Shown here: positions 54,296 through 62,398 of the stretch, in pieces
Layout: every line of letters starts with the position of its first letter
Position numbering within the stretch: position 1 is the stretch's first letter
Assembly (NCBI GenBank): GCA_016795385.1
Contig: JAEUHI010000064.1
Location: forward strand, 124,001 to 188,000
Length of the DNA stretch: 64,000 nt
From: Verrucomicrobiales bacterium
GTDB lineage: Bacteria; Verrucomicrobiota; Verrucomicrobiia; Verrucomicrobiales; DEV007
Direction: 5' to 3'
Translations under genes and position numbers: made by a program
Notes under the pieces: generated by a model
What the model saw: the letters and a program-made list of their open reading frames with translations, nothing else
Databases searched by the model: none
What the model was told of the DNA's origin: nothing

Positions 54296-54367
54296 TGTAG
54301 CCGGGGTCACCGACCCCGGATCGGACTTTCCTAGGCCCACGGCCCGGCCTCGCGGAGGCCGGCTACA
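54296..54367. repeat. REP-like element, copy 1
   Basis: A 72-bp unit that begins TGTAGCCGGGGTCA and ends GAGGCCGGCTACA, with two internal palindromes: CCGGGGTCACCGACCCCGG and CGGCCTCGCGGAGGCCG. Its outer ends are complementary. It starts at the base after the stop codon of the PVC-type dehydrogenase gene. A second copy follows at 54387. Confidence 0.9.
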
Positions 54368-54386
54368 AGACTCACGCATCACGCCT

Positions 54387-54458
54387 TGTAGCCGGGGTCA
54401 GTGACCCCGGGGCGGACATCCCTCGGCCCACGGCCCGGCCTCGCGGAGGCCGGCTACA
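54387..54458. repeat. REP-like element, copy 2
   Basis: A second 72-bp unit in direct orientation, 19 bases after the first and differing at about seven positions. The first palindrome here reads CCGGGGTCAGTGACCCCGG. The rest of the 222-base gap before the AEC transporter gene holds nothing else recognisable. Confidence 0.9.
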
Positions 54459-54517
54459 GGCTTCCCCTCGCTTTTCCCGTTTGCCGGTGATCGTGGTCCG
54501 GTCGATGATCGGCCCGG

Positions 54518-55462
54518 ATGCTCTTTCAGATTTTCGTCGATGTCGCCCTGCCTATCCTCGCCCTCGTCGGGCTGGGTTGGGGACTCGACCGTCTCTTCGG
54601 GCTCGACCTGAAGACACTGGTAAAGCTGAATCTCTACCTCTTCGTACCCGCCTTCATCCTCGTGCGGCTCTCGACCTCGGATCTCAACGCCGTGATCGGT
54701 CTGAAAGTCGTCGCCTTCACCGTGTCGGTCATCCTCACGATGGGAGCACTGAGCTGGATCGCCTGCGCCATCCGCAAGCAACCGCCCGGCCAACGCTACG
54801 CGATGAAGCTGAGCACGATGATCTACAACTGCGGCAACTGGGGCATCCCGCTGATGACGCTCGCCTTCTCCGACCTCGGGCCCGTCATCCAGGTCTTCGT
54901 GCTCGCGACGATGAATCTCACGAGCTTCTCCCTCGGTGTCTTTCTCGCGAACGCGGGCAGCAGCGAGCGAAAGGGACTCTTCCGTCCGATCTTCAAGCAA
55001 CCCTCGCCCTACGCGATCCTGCTCGCCCTCGTCCTGCGATGGATCGGCAATCCGCTCGAAGAGGTCATCTTCGTGTGGACACCCCTGACCTACCTCGCCG
55101 ATGGACTGCTTGGCTTCGCCCTCATCACCCTTGGCGTGCAACTCTCACAGACAAAACCGCCGGCTCCGGTGGGAAACCTCGGCATCGCCCTCCTCATCCG
55201 CCTCCTCGGTGGTCCGCTCGCGGCCTGCGCCCTGACCCTCGCCTTCGGTTTCCGCGATGAACTGGCCGCGATCCTCATCCTTGGGACGGCCGCACCAACG
55301 GCCGTCAACGCCGCCCTCCTCGCGCACGAGTTCAAGGGCGACGCCCGCTTCGCCGCGGCCGCGGTTCTTTATTCGACACTGCTCGCCGCAATCGTCGTCA
55401 CGGTGCTGCTCGCGATCCTGCGCGCGGGATGGATTCCTTGGGCGGTGCCACCGGTCGGTTGA
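54518..55462 (+). CDS. AEC-family transporter (auxin efflux carrier-like)
   Basis: A 314-residue integral membrane protein with about nine to ten hydrophobic helices. The first half contains LKTLVKLNLYLFVPAFILVR and the conserved YNCGNWGIPLMTLAF; the second half contains LGFALITLGVQL and GTAAPTAVNAALLAHEF, matching the AEC pattern with the central unwound helix positions. Members export organic acids or auxin-like compounds; the substrate here is unknown. Confidence 0.85.
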   Translation: MLFQIFVDVALPILALVGLGWGLDRLFGLDLKTLVKLNLYLFVPAFILVRLSTSDLNAVIGLKVVAFTVSVILTMGALSWIACAIRKQPPGQRYAMKLSTMIYNCGNWGIPLMTLAFSDLGPVIQVFVLATMNLTSFSLGVFLANAGSSERKGLFRPIFKQPSPYAILLALVLRWIGNPLEEVIFVWTPLTYLADGLLGFALITLGVQLSQTKPPAPVGNLGIALLIRLLGGPLAACALTLAFGFRDELAAILILGTAAPTAVNAALLAHEFKGDARFAAAAVLYSTLLAAIVVTVLLAILRAGWIPWAVPPVG

Positions 55463-56335
55463 TCAAAGTCCCTTCAGATACTCCATGCTCATCCCGATGC
55501 TCTTGATCGGATCGGGCGATTGATCCTGCTCGACGTGCGCGTGGGCGACTCCTGCGAGGGCGGCGGCTTCGATGATGGGCTCCATCGCGATGACGCCTTG
55601 TCCGAGCTCCTTGAAGGCATCGGCCGGCACGCTGCCGAATTCAGGCAGCGTCAGACCATCCTTCAAATCTTTCAGGTGGATCTGCGAGACGCGTCCCTTC
55701 ATCTTGCCGAGAAGCTCCACCGGATCGAGTCCGCCGACCTTCACCCAGAAGACATCGAGCTCGAACTTCATCTCGGGAGAAAACTCCGCCATGAACACGT
55801 CGTAACCCGATTTGCCACCCTCGAGCGGCTGGAACTCGAATTGGTGGTTGTGATAGGCGAGCTGGATACCCGCTTCTTTGGCAAGAGCGGCGCCGGCGTT
55901 GCAACGCTCGGCGAGGCGTTTGTAGTCGTCGGCGGTCTTGCGCGTGTCACCGTGCAGGTAGGGAATGACGAGATGGGAGAGCCCGGCATCCTTCGCTTTT
56001 TGGAGAACCTCCGCGAAGGGCGCGACACCCGCCTTGTCGGGATCGGTCACGGATTCCCAGGCGAAATGCGAGGAGTTCGCGGCCATGCCGAGGTCCTTCG
56101 AGACCTGGATCAATTCAAGAGCGGTTGCATCGGGGAAACCGTAAGGCTCCACCTGGCGGTATCCGGCCGCGGCGACAGCCTTGAGGGTGCCGGCGAGGTC
56201 TTCCTTGATCTGGTTGCGCAGGGTGTAAAGCTGGATCCCGATATTCTTGCGATAGGGATTGTCCGCCTCAAGGGCGAAGGCCGGGACGCTGAGGAAGGAG
56301 GCGAGCGAAGTCTGGAGGAAATGGCGACGATTCAT
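55463..56335 (-). CDS. Sugar phosphate isomerase/epimerase-like TIM barrel, Tat-exported
   Basis: A 290-residue protein beginning MNRRHFLQTSLASFLSVPAF, a twin-arginine-type signal. The barrel shows IQLYTLRNQIKEDLAGTLKA, AYHNHQFEFQPL, and KFELDVFWVKVGGLDPVELL, with His, Glu and Asp positions of the xylose-isomerase-like family. PVC bacteria carry many such exported members, probably acting on sugar derivatives. It is convergent with the AEC gene; the two stops abut. Confidence 0.88.
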   Translation of the reverse strand: MNRRHFLQTSLASFLSVPAFALEADNPYRKNIGIQLYTLRNQIKEDLAGTLKAVAAAGYRQVEPYGFPDATALELIQVSKDLGMAANSSHFAWESVTDPDKAGVAPFAEVLQKAKDAGLSHLVIPYLHGDTRKTADDYKRLAERCNAGAALAKEAGIQLAYHNHQFEFQPLEGGKSGYDVFMAEFSPEMKFELDVFWVKVGGLDPVELLGKMKGRVSQIHLKDLKDGLTLPEFGSVPADAFKELGQGVIAMEPIIEAAALAGVAHAHVEQDQSPDPIKSIGMSMEYLKGL

Positions 56336-56376
56336 GGTGGGAACGCGTTTTTAACCGATTCCATTCGAAAGGTCAA

Positions 56377-56434
56377 TGTGGCTTCGGCTTCAGCCGAAGA
56401 TCGCGCGTCTCCCGCGACTGATGGCGCAGCCACA
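56377..56434. repeat. REP-like hairpin element
   Basis: The 58-bp unit begins TGTGGCT and ends AGCCACA and contains an internal palindrome, CTTCGGCTTCAGCCGAAG, near its left end. It lies in the 104-base gap between two minus-strand genes. The nested palindromes and sharp ends suggest a third REP-like family in this genome. Confidence 0.7.
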
Positions 56435-56439
56435 TTCGG

Positions 56440-57666
56440 TCAATCGAAAGCCAGGTAGATCCCTTTCAGATACTCCGCCTCGGGAAACGAAGCATGATGA
56501 TCGGGGGCGTGGCGGGTGGTTTCGACTTCCTCGAAACGCCGTCCCGATTGACGCGCGGCCTGGCGCACCGCAGCGAAAAATTCTTCCGCACTGACATGCG
56601 CGGAGCAGGAGGCGGCGAGGAGGATCCCGCCGCGGCGCAGGAGCCGGATCGCATTCGCATTCAGGCGTCCGTAGGCCTGGATCGCGCGAGCCCGCTCCAC
56701 CTCGCGCTTCGCGAGCGAAGGCGGATCGGTGATGACGAGATCGTAAGAGACATCGCGCTTGTGATCGATCCAGGCGAAGGCGTCGTCCTGCACCGAAAGA
56801 TGCCGACAGGCCGCGGCGCACGGATCCTCGCGATTGAGGGCGAAATTCCGCGCCGCCGCCTCAAGGGCGTGCGAGCTGAGATCGAGATCGGTCACCGAGT
56901 GGGCACCTCCGCGAGCCGCGTGCAGCGAAAAGCCGCCCGTGAAACTGAAGGCATTCAGGACATCGCGTCCTTTCGCGAGTTGGCCGATGCGCTTCCGGTT
57001 CTCGCGTTGGTCGAGGAAAAAGCCGGTCTTCTGCCCTTTCAAGACATCGGCTTCAAAACGCAGTCCTTCCTCGAGAAAGACGACCGGCCCATCGAGCGGA
57101 GGGCCGAACAACAAGGCTCCGTCTTCATGCCCCGATTCCTTGGCCGACTCCTCGAGGTTGCGGCTGAGGCGGAGGATGATTCGGTCCGGCCCGATCCGCT
57201 CGAGGAAAATCGCCTTCACCATCTCGAGCCGCTCGAGCCAGGCCGGACTGTAGAGTTTCACGACGAGGGTGGCGTCGTAGCGATCGAGGACCAGCCCCGG
57301 CCATCCGTCGCTCTCGCCATTGAGGAGCCGCAGTCCGTTGGTCCTCGCATCGGCGATGCCCTCGCGGCGCGCAAGGGCCGCCTTGAGACTTGCCCGCCAC
57401 CACGCTTCGTCGATCGTGGCTGGCTTGCCGACGTGAAGGATGCGGACCCGCAGCGGCGAATCGGGATCATAAAAGCCGACTGCCAGAAATTTGTCTTTGC
57501 GATCGTAGATCACGGCGAGTTCGCCCGCGGCCCCTTCGCGATTCTGGTCGCGGACACTCTCCGAGTAGACCCATGGATGCCCGCTCCGCACGATCGACTC
57601 GGCTGTCGGCCTCAGGGTGAGCTTGAGGCGCGGCAGGGAGCGAGGGGTCTCGGAGGGGGCTTCCAT
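56440..57666 (-). CDS. Class I SAM-dependent rRNA large-subunit methyltransferase (RlmI family)
   Basis: A 408-residue protein with an N-terminal PUA domain (LRPTAESIVRSGHPWVYSES) and a C-terminal Rossmann methyltransferase. Hallmarks are KTGFFLDQRENRK, the SAM motif VLNAFSFTGGFSLHAARGG, DLDLSSHALEAA and the catalytic-region DLVITDPPSLAK. RlmI-type enzymes make 5-methylcytosine in 23S rRNA. It is preceded by no other gene on the same strand. Confidence 0.9.
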   Translation of the reverse strand: MEAPSETPRSLPRLKLTLRPTAESIVRSGHPWVYSESVRDQNREGAAGELAVIYDRKDKFLAVGFYDPDSPLRVRILHVGKPATIDEAWWRASLKAALARREGIADARTNGLRLLNGESDGWPGLVLDRYDATLVVKLYSPAWLERLEMVKAIFLERIGPDRIILRLSRNLEESAKESGHEDGALLFGPPLDGPVVFLEEGLRFEADVLKGQKTGFFLDQRENRKRIGQLAKGRDVLNAFSFTGGFSLHAARGGAHSVTDLDLSSHALEAAARNFALNREDPCAAACRHLSVQDDAFAWIDHKRDVSYDLVITDPPSLAKREVERARAIQAYGRLNANAIRLLRRGGILLAASCSAHVSAEEFFAAVRQAARQSGRRFEEVETTRHAPDHHASFPEAEYLKGIYLAFD

Positions 57667-57747
57667 AATTCGTGGCGCGGCTCAATTGGTTAAGATTTCT
57701 TAAATTCCCCGCTTGTCTTTTCTGATCCATGAGGGATCTCCTTTGTC

Positions 57748-58770
57748 ATGACGAGCAGCGCAAGCGGGAAGTCCTGCCGCCGGAGAAATTCTCTCCTGCT
57801 CGTGGTCGCGTTGTTTGCCGCTGCCCTCGGCCAGACCGGTTGCGTCTCGACAGGCAAGCCTGGAGCGAAGACCGCGACTCCCGATCTACCGAAGGAATCC
57901 TCCTTTGTCCGGAGCGAAGTCGCGATTCCCGGTACGGGGCGATCCTATCCGATGTGGCGGACGCGATCCGGCGGGCGTCCCGTCCTGCTGTTGCATCCCA
58001 TCAACGGGCTCAGCGGCGACTTTCTCCGCTTTGCCCTGGAACTGGAGACCTGGGGCTACCGCGTCTATTTCCCCAGCCTCTACGGTGATCCGATCAAGGG
58101 CGAACCCGCCTTTGGCTACGACGAAGAGCTCGGGTCCATCAAGCTGTTGCGCGAGAGCGGCACGTGGAATCCCGTCTCCCTCGAGTCGACCGGCCCGATC
58201 GTCGATGACGTCCGCGCGATCGCCCGATCCGTCTCGCGGCGCGAAGGCGGACGCGATCTCATCGTCGTGGGCAACAGCCTCACGGGCACCTTTCCCCTCG
58301 CGCTCCTCGACGAACCATGCGTGAAAACCGCCGTCCTCGGCCAACCGGCTTTGCCTGCGATGCGGGTGCCTCAGGTGATGATGCGGATTCCCCAGTCGAT
58401 GGAAAAGAAGCGCGCCCTCACCCTGACCGATGAGCAGTGGAGTCGGATCACGGCTGCCCTCCGTAAACACCCTGACAAACGCCTCATCGGCTTTCACTAC
58501 CTTGAGGACCCCATTGCTCCAATCGAGCGATTCGACTCGCTCCACGAACGCCTCGCGGCCGCGGGACTCGCCGATCGCTTCAAGGCCTACGTCCTTTCTC
58601 CGAACGGAGCAGCCTACGCCACGGAGCGCCGCAGCTGGGTCGTGGGATCGGACACGATCGAACGCCGCAGGATGGTCACCCCGCATTCCACGTATCTGGA
58701 TGCGGAGAATCAGGCCGACCGCGAGTGGTTCCGCAGGCAAATGCGCCGCGCTCTCCTGATGGCGCGTTGA
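57748..58770 (+). CDS. Alpha/beta hydrolase lipoprotein
   Basis: A 340-residue protein with a lipoprotein signal peptide ending LGQTGC (Cys32). The body is an alpha/beta hydrolase: RPVLLLHPINGLSGDFLRFA gives the oxyanion region, VVGNSLTG gives the nucleophile Ser177, and a C-terminal MVTPHSTYLD supplies a His. It resembles the dienelactone hydrolase family. The substrate is unknown. As a lipoprotein it would sit on the periplasmic face of a membrane. Confidence 0.75.
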   Translation: MTSSASGKSCRRRNSLLLVVALFAAALGQTGCVSTGKPGAKTATPDLPKESSFVRSEVAIPGTGRSYPMWRTRSGGRPVLLLHPINGLSGDFLRFALELETWGYRVYFPSLYGDPIKGEPAFGYDEELGSIKLLRESGTWNPVSLESTGPIVDDVRAIARSVSRREGGRDLIVVGNSLTGTFPLALLDEPCVKTAVLGQPALPAMRVPQVMMRIPQSMEKKRALTLTDEQWSRITAALRKHPDKRLIGFHYLEDPIAPIERFDSLHERLAAAGLADRFKAYVLSPNGAAYATERRSWVVGSDTIERRRMVTPHSTYLDAENQADREWFRRQMRRALLMAR

Positions 58771-58949
58771 TCGCCCGAAAGCGTTCGCAGCGTTTCAAAA
58801 GCGCGTTCCACAGGACGCATTGAGGCCACACAAGATCCGCGCGGGCTTCAGCAATCGCCCCGTGGCCGGATCAAGCCAGGAGCCGGAGCTTGAGTCAAGA
58901 AGGCGGGCCCGCCGATGCGGACCTCCTCTTCACTCAACCCCTCCCTCAT

Positions 58950-60443
58950 ATGAAGACCCAGACCCCCTGTGTTCACCCGGCTCTCCCGAGCCGCCCCCGT
59001 CGGCCGAGAGTCGTCATGTGCTCATCGCTCGCTATCGCGCTCCTCTTCGGCCTTGGCCGGGCCGACGCCCAGTTCATTCCCGGGAGCGGTGGCTCCGTGC
59101 CCGACATCGCGCCCTTCACCGATCCGGTCGGTTCGATCGGAGGATTGCGGGTCTATCAGACCCACCGGCGCAATTACACCTTCGGCAGTGGCAACCATCC
59201 GGAACTCGACCTCGATTTCCTGCCGCCCTCCGATTTCGGCGCGACCGCCTACGTGCTCCAGCGCTCTCTCAACGGCACCACCGGCTGGGCCGATGTCCCT
59301 TGGGGCATGGAGGTACTCCGCACCACCGCCAACAACTCCACCAACTTCAGCTTCACGCCCGACGGCCACTATTTTTACCGGCTCCGGGTCGAAGGAGGCC
59401 CCCGCGACGGCCAGGTCTCGAACGTGGTCTTCGCGGAAGCCGCCTCCGTGGAGACCCGCTTCGCCGGCTGGGGCGTCGACAGCAGCATGTTTCTCACCGG
59501 AGTGATGTATCCGTGGGTGGGACATGGCATGGAGGTCTCGTTCAACGTGAAGAATCTCGCCGATGAATCCGACGTCACCGGCGGGCTGACCCTGCAATGG
59601 TATCGCGTCCATCCCCGGACTTGGGAAATGACCTTGATTCCGGGGGCGATGGACCCGCTTTACGTCACGACAAACGACGACCTCGGAGGCTGGTTGCTTG
59701 TCTGCCGGGCCACGGGCAACCAGACCACGGTGGGTGGCTTGATCAACCTACCGGCGGGTGGCGGCGTGAAGGTCCCGAACAAAGCCTATCTCTCGCAATT
59801 CTCGGAGACGGGATTCCGCCTGAATCTCCACAAGTCCGTTCCGTCGCTCGCCAAAGAGGATCTGCTCCTCGCCTACTACGACGAAACCCTCCTCATGAAC
59901 GTGCCCGTGCCGATCGATTCCGTCACCCCGGTCGGAGGCAACGCGTCCTTCGATCTCGTGGTGGATCTGCCCGAGGGCGTGAAGCAATTTTACCTGTCGA
60001 ATACCTCGAACGTCTGGCTGCTCGGTGAAGAGCGGGCCATTCACCCCGGGCATCCCGCGATGTTCATGGAATTCCTCACGCTCGACATCCAACCGGACAT
60101 CAGCGTGACCCAGACCCCCGGCGGCGCCCTCGCCGATAACAGTGGAAAGGTGAACTTCGGCACCGTGAAGGTGAAAAAACGCTCGGCCGCCAAGGTCTTC
60201 ACGGTACGCAACGACGGTTCGGATCCACTGGGCGGCTTGTCGGTGAAATCCACCGGCGCGGATTCAAAAGAGTTCCTCGTCACGCCGTTGCCGGTGAGCA
60301 CGCTCGCGCCCGGGGGCAGTGCCACCTTCAAAGTGACCTACAAGCCCAAAGCCAAGGGCAGCAGCAAGGCCAAAGTGCAGGTCCTCAGCAACGACCCCAA
60401 CGAGAATCCCTTCGACATCAACGTGACGGGCAAAGGGAAGTAA
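58950..60443 (+). CDS. Exported protein with C-terminal choice-of-anchor D (ASH-like) domain
   Basis: From the ATG at 58950 the protein has 497 residues and an unusually long signal region: a basic first 22 residues, then a hydrophobic core ending near GLGRADAQ. The middle is beta-rich with no family I recognise. The last 115 residues form an immunoglobulin-like choice-of-anchor D domain: GKVNFGTVKVKKRSAAKVFT, TLAPGGSATFKVTYKPKAKG, VQVLSNDPNENPFDINVTGK. It is probably secreted or surface-exposed. Confidence 0.7.
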   Translation: MKTQTPCVHPALPSRPRRPRVVMCSSLAIALLFGLGRADAQFIPGSGGSVPDIAPFTDPVGSIGGLRVYQTHRRNYTFGSGNHPELDLDFLPPSDFGATAYVLQRSLNGTTGWADVPWGMEVLRTTANNSTNFSFTPDGHYFYRLRVEGGPRDGQVSNVVFAEAASVETRFAGWGVDSSMFLTGVMYPWVGHGMEVSFNVKNLADESDVTGGLTLQWYRVHPRTWEMTLIPGAMDPLYVTTNDDLGGWLLVCRATGNQTTVGGLINLPAGGGVKVPNKAYLSQFSETGFRLNLHKSVPSLAKEDLLLAYYDETLLMNVPVPIDSVTPVGGNASFDLVVDLPEGVKQFYLSNTSNVWLLGEERAIHPGHPAMFMEFLTLDIQPDISVTQTPGGALADNSGKVNFGTVKVKKRSAAKVFTVRNDGSDPLGGLSVKSTGADSKEFLVTPLPVSTLAPGGSATFKVTYKPKAKGSSKAKVQVLSNDPNENPFDINVTGKGK

Positions 60444-60494
60444 ATCGGACATGGTGCGAGTCCCGCTGCGCCGGGGCTCGCCTCTTCCGATGGC

Positions 60495-60648
60495 GGAGGG
60501 AGCGGGATTGACTACGGCTTTGCCTCCGTCTTTGGTCGCTTCGCTCGCCCTCCGGGCGCCTGTTCGCGTAGCTCACCTACGCTCGCATTCGCTCGCTCCG
60601 AATCGAACCGTAGTTCGAACCCTTCTCTCCAAAATCGACAGAGGCCGG
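60495..60648. repeat. Tandem repeat copy A carrying a tRNA-Ser 3'-end scar
   Basis: This 154-base unit begins with the reverse complement of the tRNA-Ser acceptor end (GGAGGGAGCGGGATT) and ends with one arm of the tRNA terminator (AATCGACAGAGGCCGG). It is the same as copy B apart from one base and an extra 43 bases in the middle. It lies between the choice-of-anchor D gene and the truncated tRNA-Ser; the whole 60444-60960 gap contains no gene. Confidence 0.85.
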
Positions 60649-60757
60649 AGGGAGTGGGATTGACTACGGCTTTGCCTCCGTCTTGCTACGCTCGCATTCG
60701 CTCGCTCCGAATCGAACCGTAGTTCGAACCCTTCTCTCCAAAATCGACAGAGGCCGG
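60647..60757. repeat. Tandem repeat copy B carrying a tRNA-Ser 3'-end scar
   Basis: This 111-base unit overlaps the end of copy A by two bases and has the same ends: the tRNA acceptor sequence GGAGGGAGTGGGATT at its start and the terminator arm at its end. A third occurrence of the same tRNA end follows at 60788 as the true tRNA-Ser fragment. Confidence 0.85.
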
Positions 60758-60788
60758 ACCCGCCTTGCTGGGTCCGGCCTCTGTCGAT
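60743..60788 (-). terminator. Terminator of the tRNA-Ser gene
   Basis: A perfect 19-bp inverted repeat (60743-60761 and 60770-60788) with an 8-base loop is followed on the minus strand by TTTT. It lies directly past the CCA end of the tRNA-Ser fragment, so it was the tRNA terminator. The stem is very GC-rich. Confidence 0.85.
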
Positions 60789-60843
60789 GGCGGAGGGAGT
60801 GGGATTCGAACCCACGGTAGGTTTCCCTACACTCGATTTCGAG
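60788..60843 (-). other. 3' fragment of tRNA-Ser(CGA): integration attachment site
   Basis: Read on the minus strand the 56 bases run from the anticodon loop (CTCGAAA, anticodon CGA) through the 3' anticodon strand TCGAG, the long variable arm (TAGG/CCTA) typical of tRNA-Ser, and the T arm GTGGGTTCGAATCCCAC. The acceptor strand TCCCTCC plus GCCA ends the fragment. The 5' half (acceptor, D arm) is absent: the bases that follow do not match tRNA, and only three of the five anticodon stem pairs remain. This is the displaced 3' end left when an element integrates in a tRNA gene; the restored full tRNA should be at the other end of the element, beyond the window. Confidence 0.82.
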
Positions 60844-60960
60844 TCGCCCCAGAACGTGTTTCAAGGTGATTCAACATGATTCATAATGCGTTGACGGATA
60901 ACCTGTTGTGGAATGTTGAAAAATCTTGAGTTATCCTGAAACAGCCGAAACGGAGCCCAA

Positions 60961-62367
60961 ATGGGGCCCAAATTTTTCATGCAAAAACCTACACCAACCG
61001 AAGCGCGGACCCGCCGTGGAAATCGCATTTATCGCAATCCATTCACTCTCCATGGGGAGACCCGTTACTCCGACGACTTCCTCCTGGCGGTGAAAAAATC
61101 AGGCGAGCGTCACCGTCTCAATCTTGGCAGCGACCTCGAGAAAGCGAAGAAACTGGCAGACCAGATCAGCTCCTTTCTGACGGTGCCCAGCCACTCGTTC
61201 GCGGACCTCTTCGAGCACCCGGACTTCCAGCAGCTCAAGAAACCCCGGTCCTACCAACGGCGCCTGCGTTCGCACTATCTCGCCGAACCGAACGATCACG
61301 CGGGCGCGAAACATGCGCCACTCATCGGTGAAGTGATCCGACGTTATGAGGCCAACGCCGTCCACCTCAGCAAAACCAGTGTCGTTGATGCGACGAACTC
61401 GCTGAGACACCTCGCCGCCGCGATCTCAAACCTTCCCCTCGTGCAGAGGAACGCGACCAAGCAACAGCGCGACCAATGGAGGAAGAAAACCGATGCGGTT
61501 CCCCTGGGCGCCCTCACCCTTTCCTCGCTCGAAGAATACCGGACGGCCTCCATCCGCAAAGCCGGGGATGATCAGCTTGAACGGGGCCGTCGCATCACGA
61601 CCCTGAACTCCTACTTCCGATGTGCCCGCAGTGTCTTTTCGGAACGGATGATGGCCTTCTACGGGGACTTCGATCTCCCGGATCCCCTCCCCTTGCGGAA
61701 AATTCGTCCCATGCGGGAGCCCTCCCGTCGATACGTTTCGAAGATCGACGTCGCGGAGATCATGACGAAAGCCAAAAAACGGTTCTGGCTGCGGGAGTTG
61801 ACGGCGGAGGACCAGATCGACCTTCCCCCCACCAACCGGAGCGATGCCGACCTTATCCGCGAAGACAAGGCGCGGTTTGTCATCCTGCTCCTCACGATCG
61901 CCTGCGGCCTCCGCCCTAAGGAGATGTCCCGGCTCACTTGGGAACAGGTCGACTTCCAGCGGCGCCAGATCCATGTCGGCGTCACCTCCTACGACACGCC
62001 GAAGGCCCGCAGCTCGGAATGCTCCATCGACGTCACTCCCACCGTCATGGCATACCTCGAGGAGTTCCGACCCTACAGCATCTTCCCGCCCTTTGTGGTC
62101 CCTGCTCCCCGTCTCGGTTCGAAGGAGCCTGCGAAGCCGGGTCAGATTTTCTTCCGTCAACTCTACCAGTGGTTGCGTCGGCAAGGCATCGAATCCCAGA
62201 ACCCGCTCTACATCTTCCGCAAGGAGGCCGGCTCCATGATTTACGACCAGACCGACTCCTACGACCTGGCCGCCGACTTCCTGCGCAACGATCCGCGGAT
62301 CGCCCGTGAACATTATGTCGGACGTCGGAAGCGGCTTGAGGTCGAGGTGCCCGGGCTTTCGATTTGA
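60961..62367 (+). CDS. Site-specific tyrosine integrase
   Basis: A 468-residue integrase. The N-terminal half (residues to about 260) is a SAM-like arm and core-binding region. In the catalytic part, R318 lies in CGLRPKEMSRLTWEQV, R420 in YIFRKEAGSMIY and the nucleophile is Tyr452 in REHYVGRR. The usual His of the HxLR box is replaced by Tyr in this FRKEAGS form, a variation I associate with verrucomicrobial integrases. The gene points away from the tRNA-Ser attachment site, 117 bases from it. A later ATG at codon 7 is an alternative start. Confidence 0.85.
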   Translation: MGPKFFMQKPTPTEARTRRGNRIYRNPFTLHGETRYSDDFLLAVKKSGERHRLNLGSDLEKAKKLADQISSFLTVPSHSFADLFEHPDFQQLKKPRSYQRRLRSHYLAEPNDHAGAKHAPLIGEVIRRYEANAVHLSKTSVVDATNSLRHLAAAISNLPLVQRNATKQQRDQWRKKTDAVPLGALTLSSLEEYRTASIRKAGDDQLERGRRITTLNSYFRCARSVFSERMMAFYGDFDLPDPLPLRKIRPMREPSRRYVSKIDVAEIMTKAKKRFWLRELTAEDQIDLPPTNRSDADLIREDKARFVILLLTIACGLRPKEMSRLTWEQVDFQRRQIHVGVTSYDTPKARSSECSIDVTPTVMAYLEEFRPYSIFPPFVVPAPRLGSKEPAKPGQIFFRQLYQWLRRQGIESQNPLYIFRKEAGSMIYDQTDSYDLAADFLRNDPRIAREHYVGRRKRLEVEVPGLSI

Positions 62368-62398
62368 ACAGCCCCACAATGAAGACGTTCTCGTTCCA

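Noticed and set aside
60788..60843. A functional tRNA-Ser gene
   Set aside because: The acceptor 5' strand, D arm and two anticodon stem pairs are missing; only the 3' part is present.
60451..60864. Short open frames of 66-80 codons in the tRNA-Ser repeat region
   Set aside because: They are translations of the tandem tRNA scars and terminator; no start signals or similarity.
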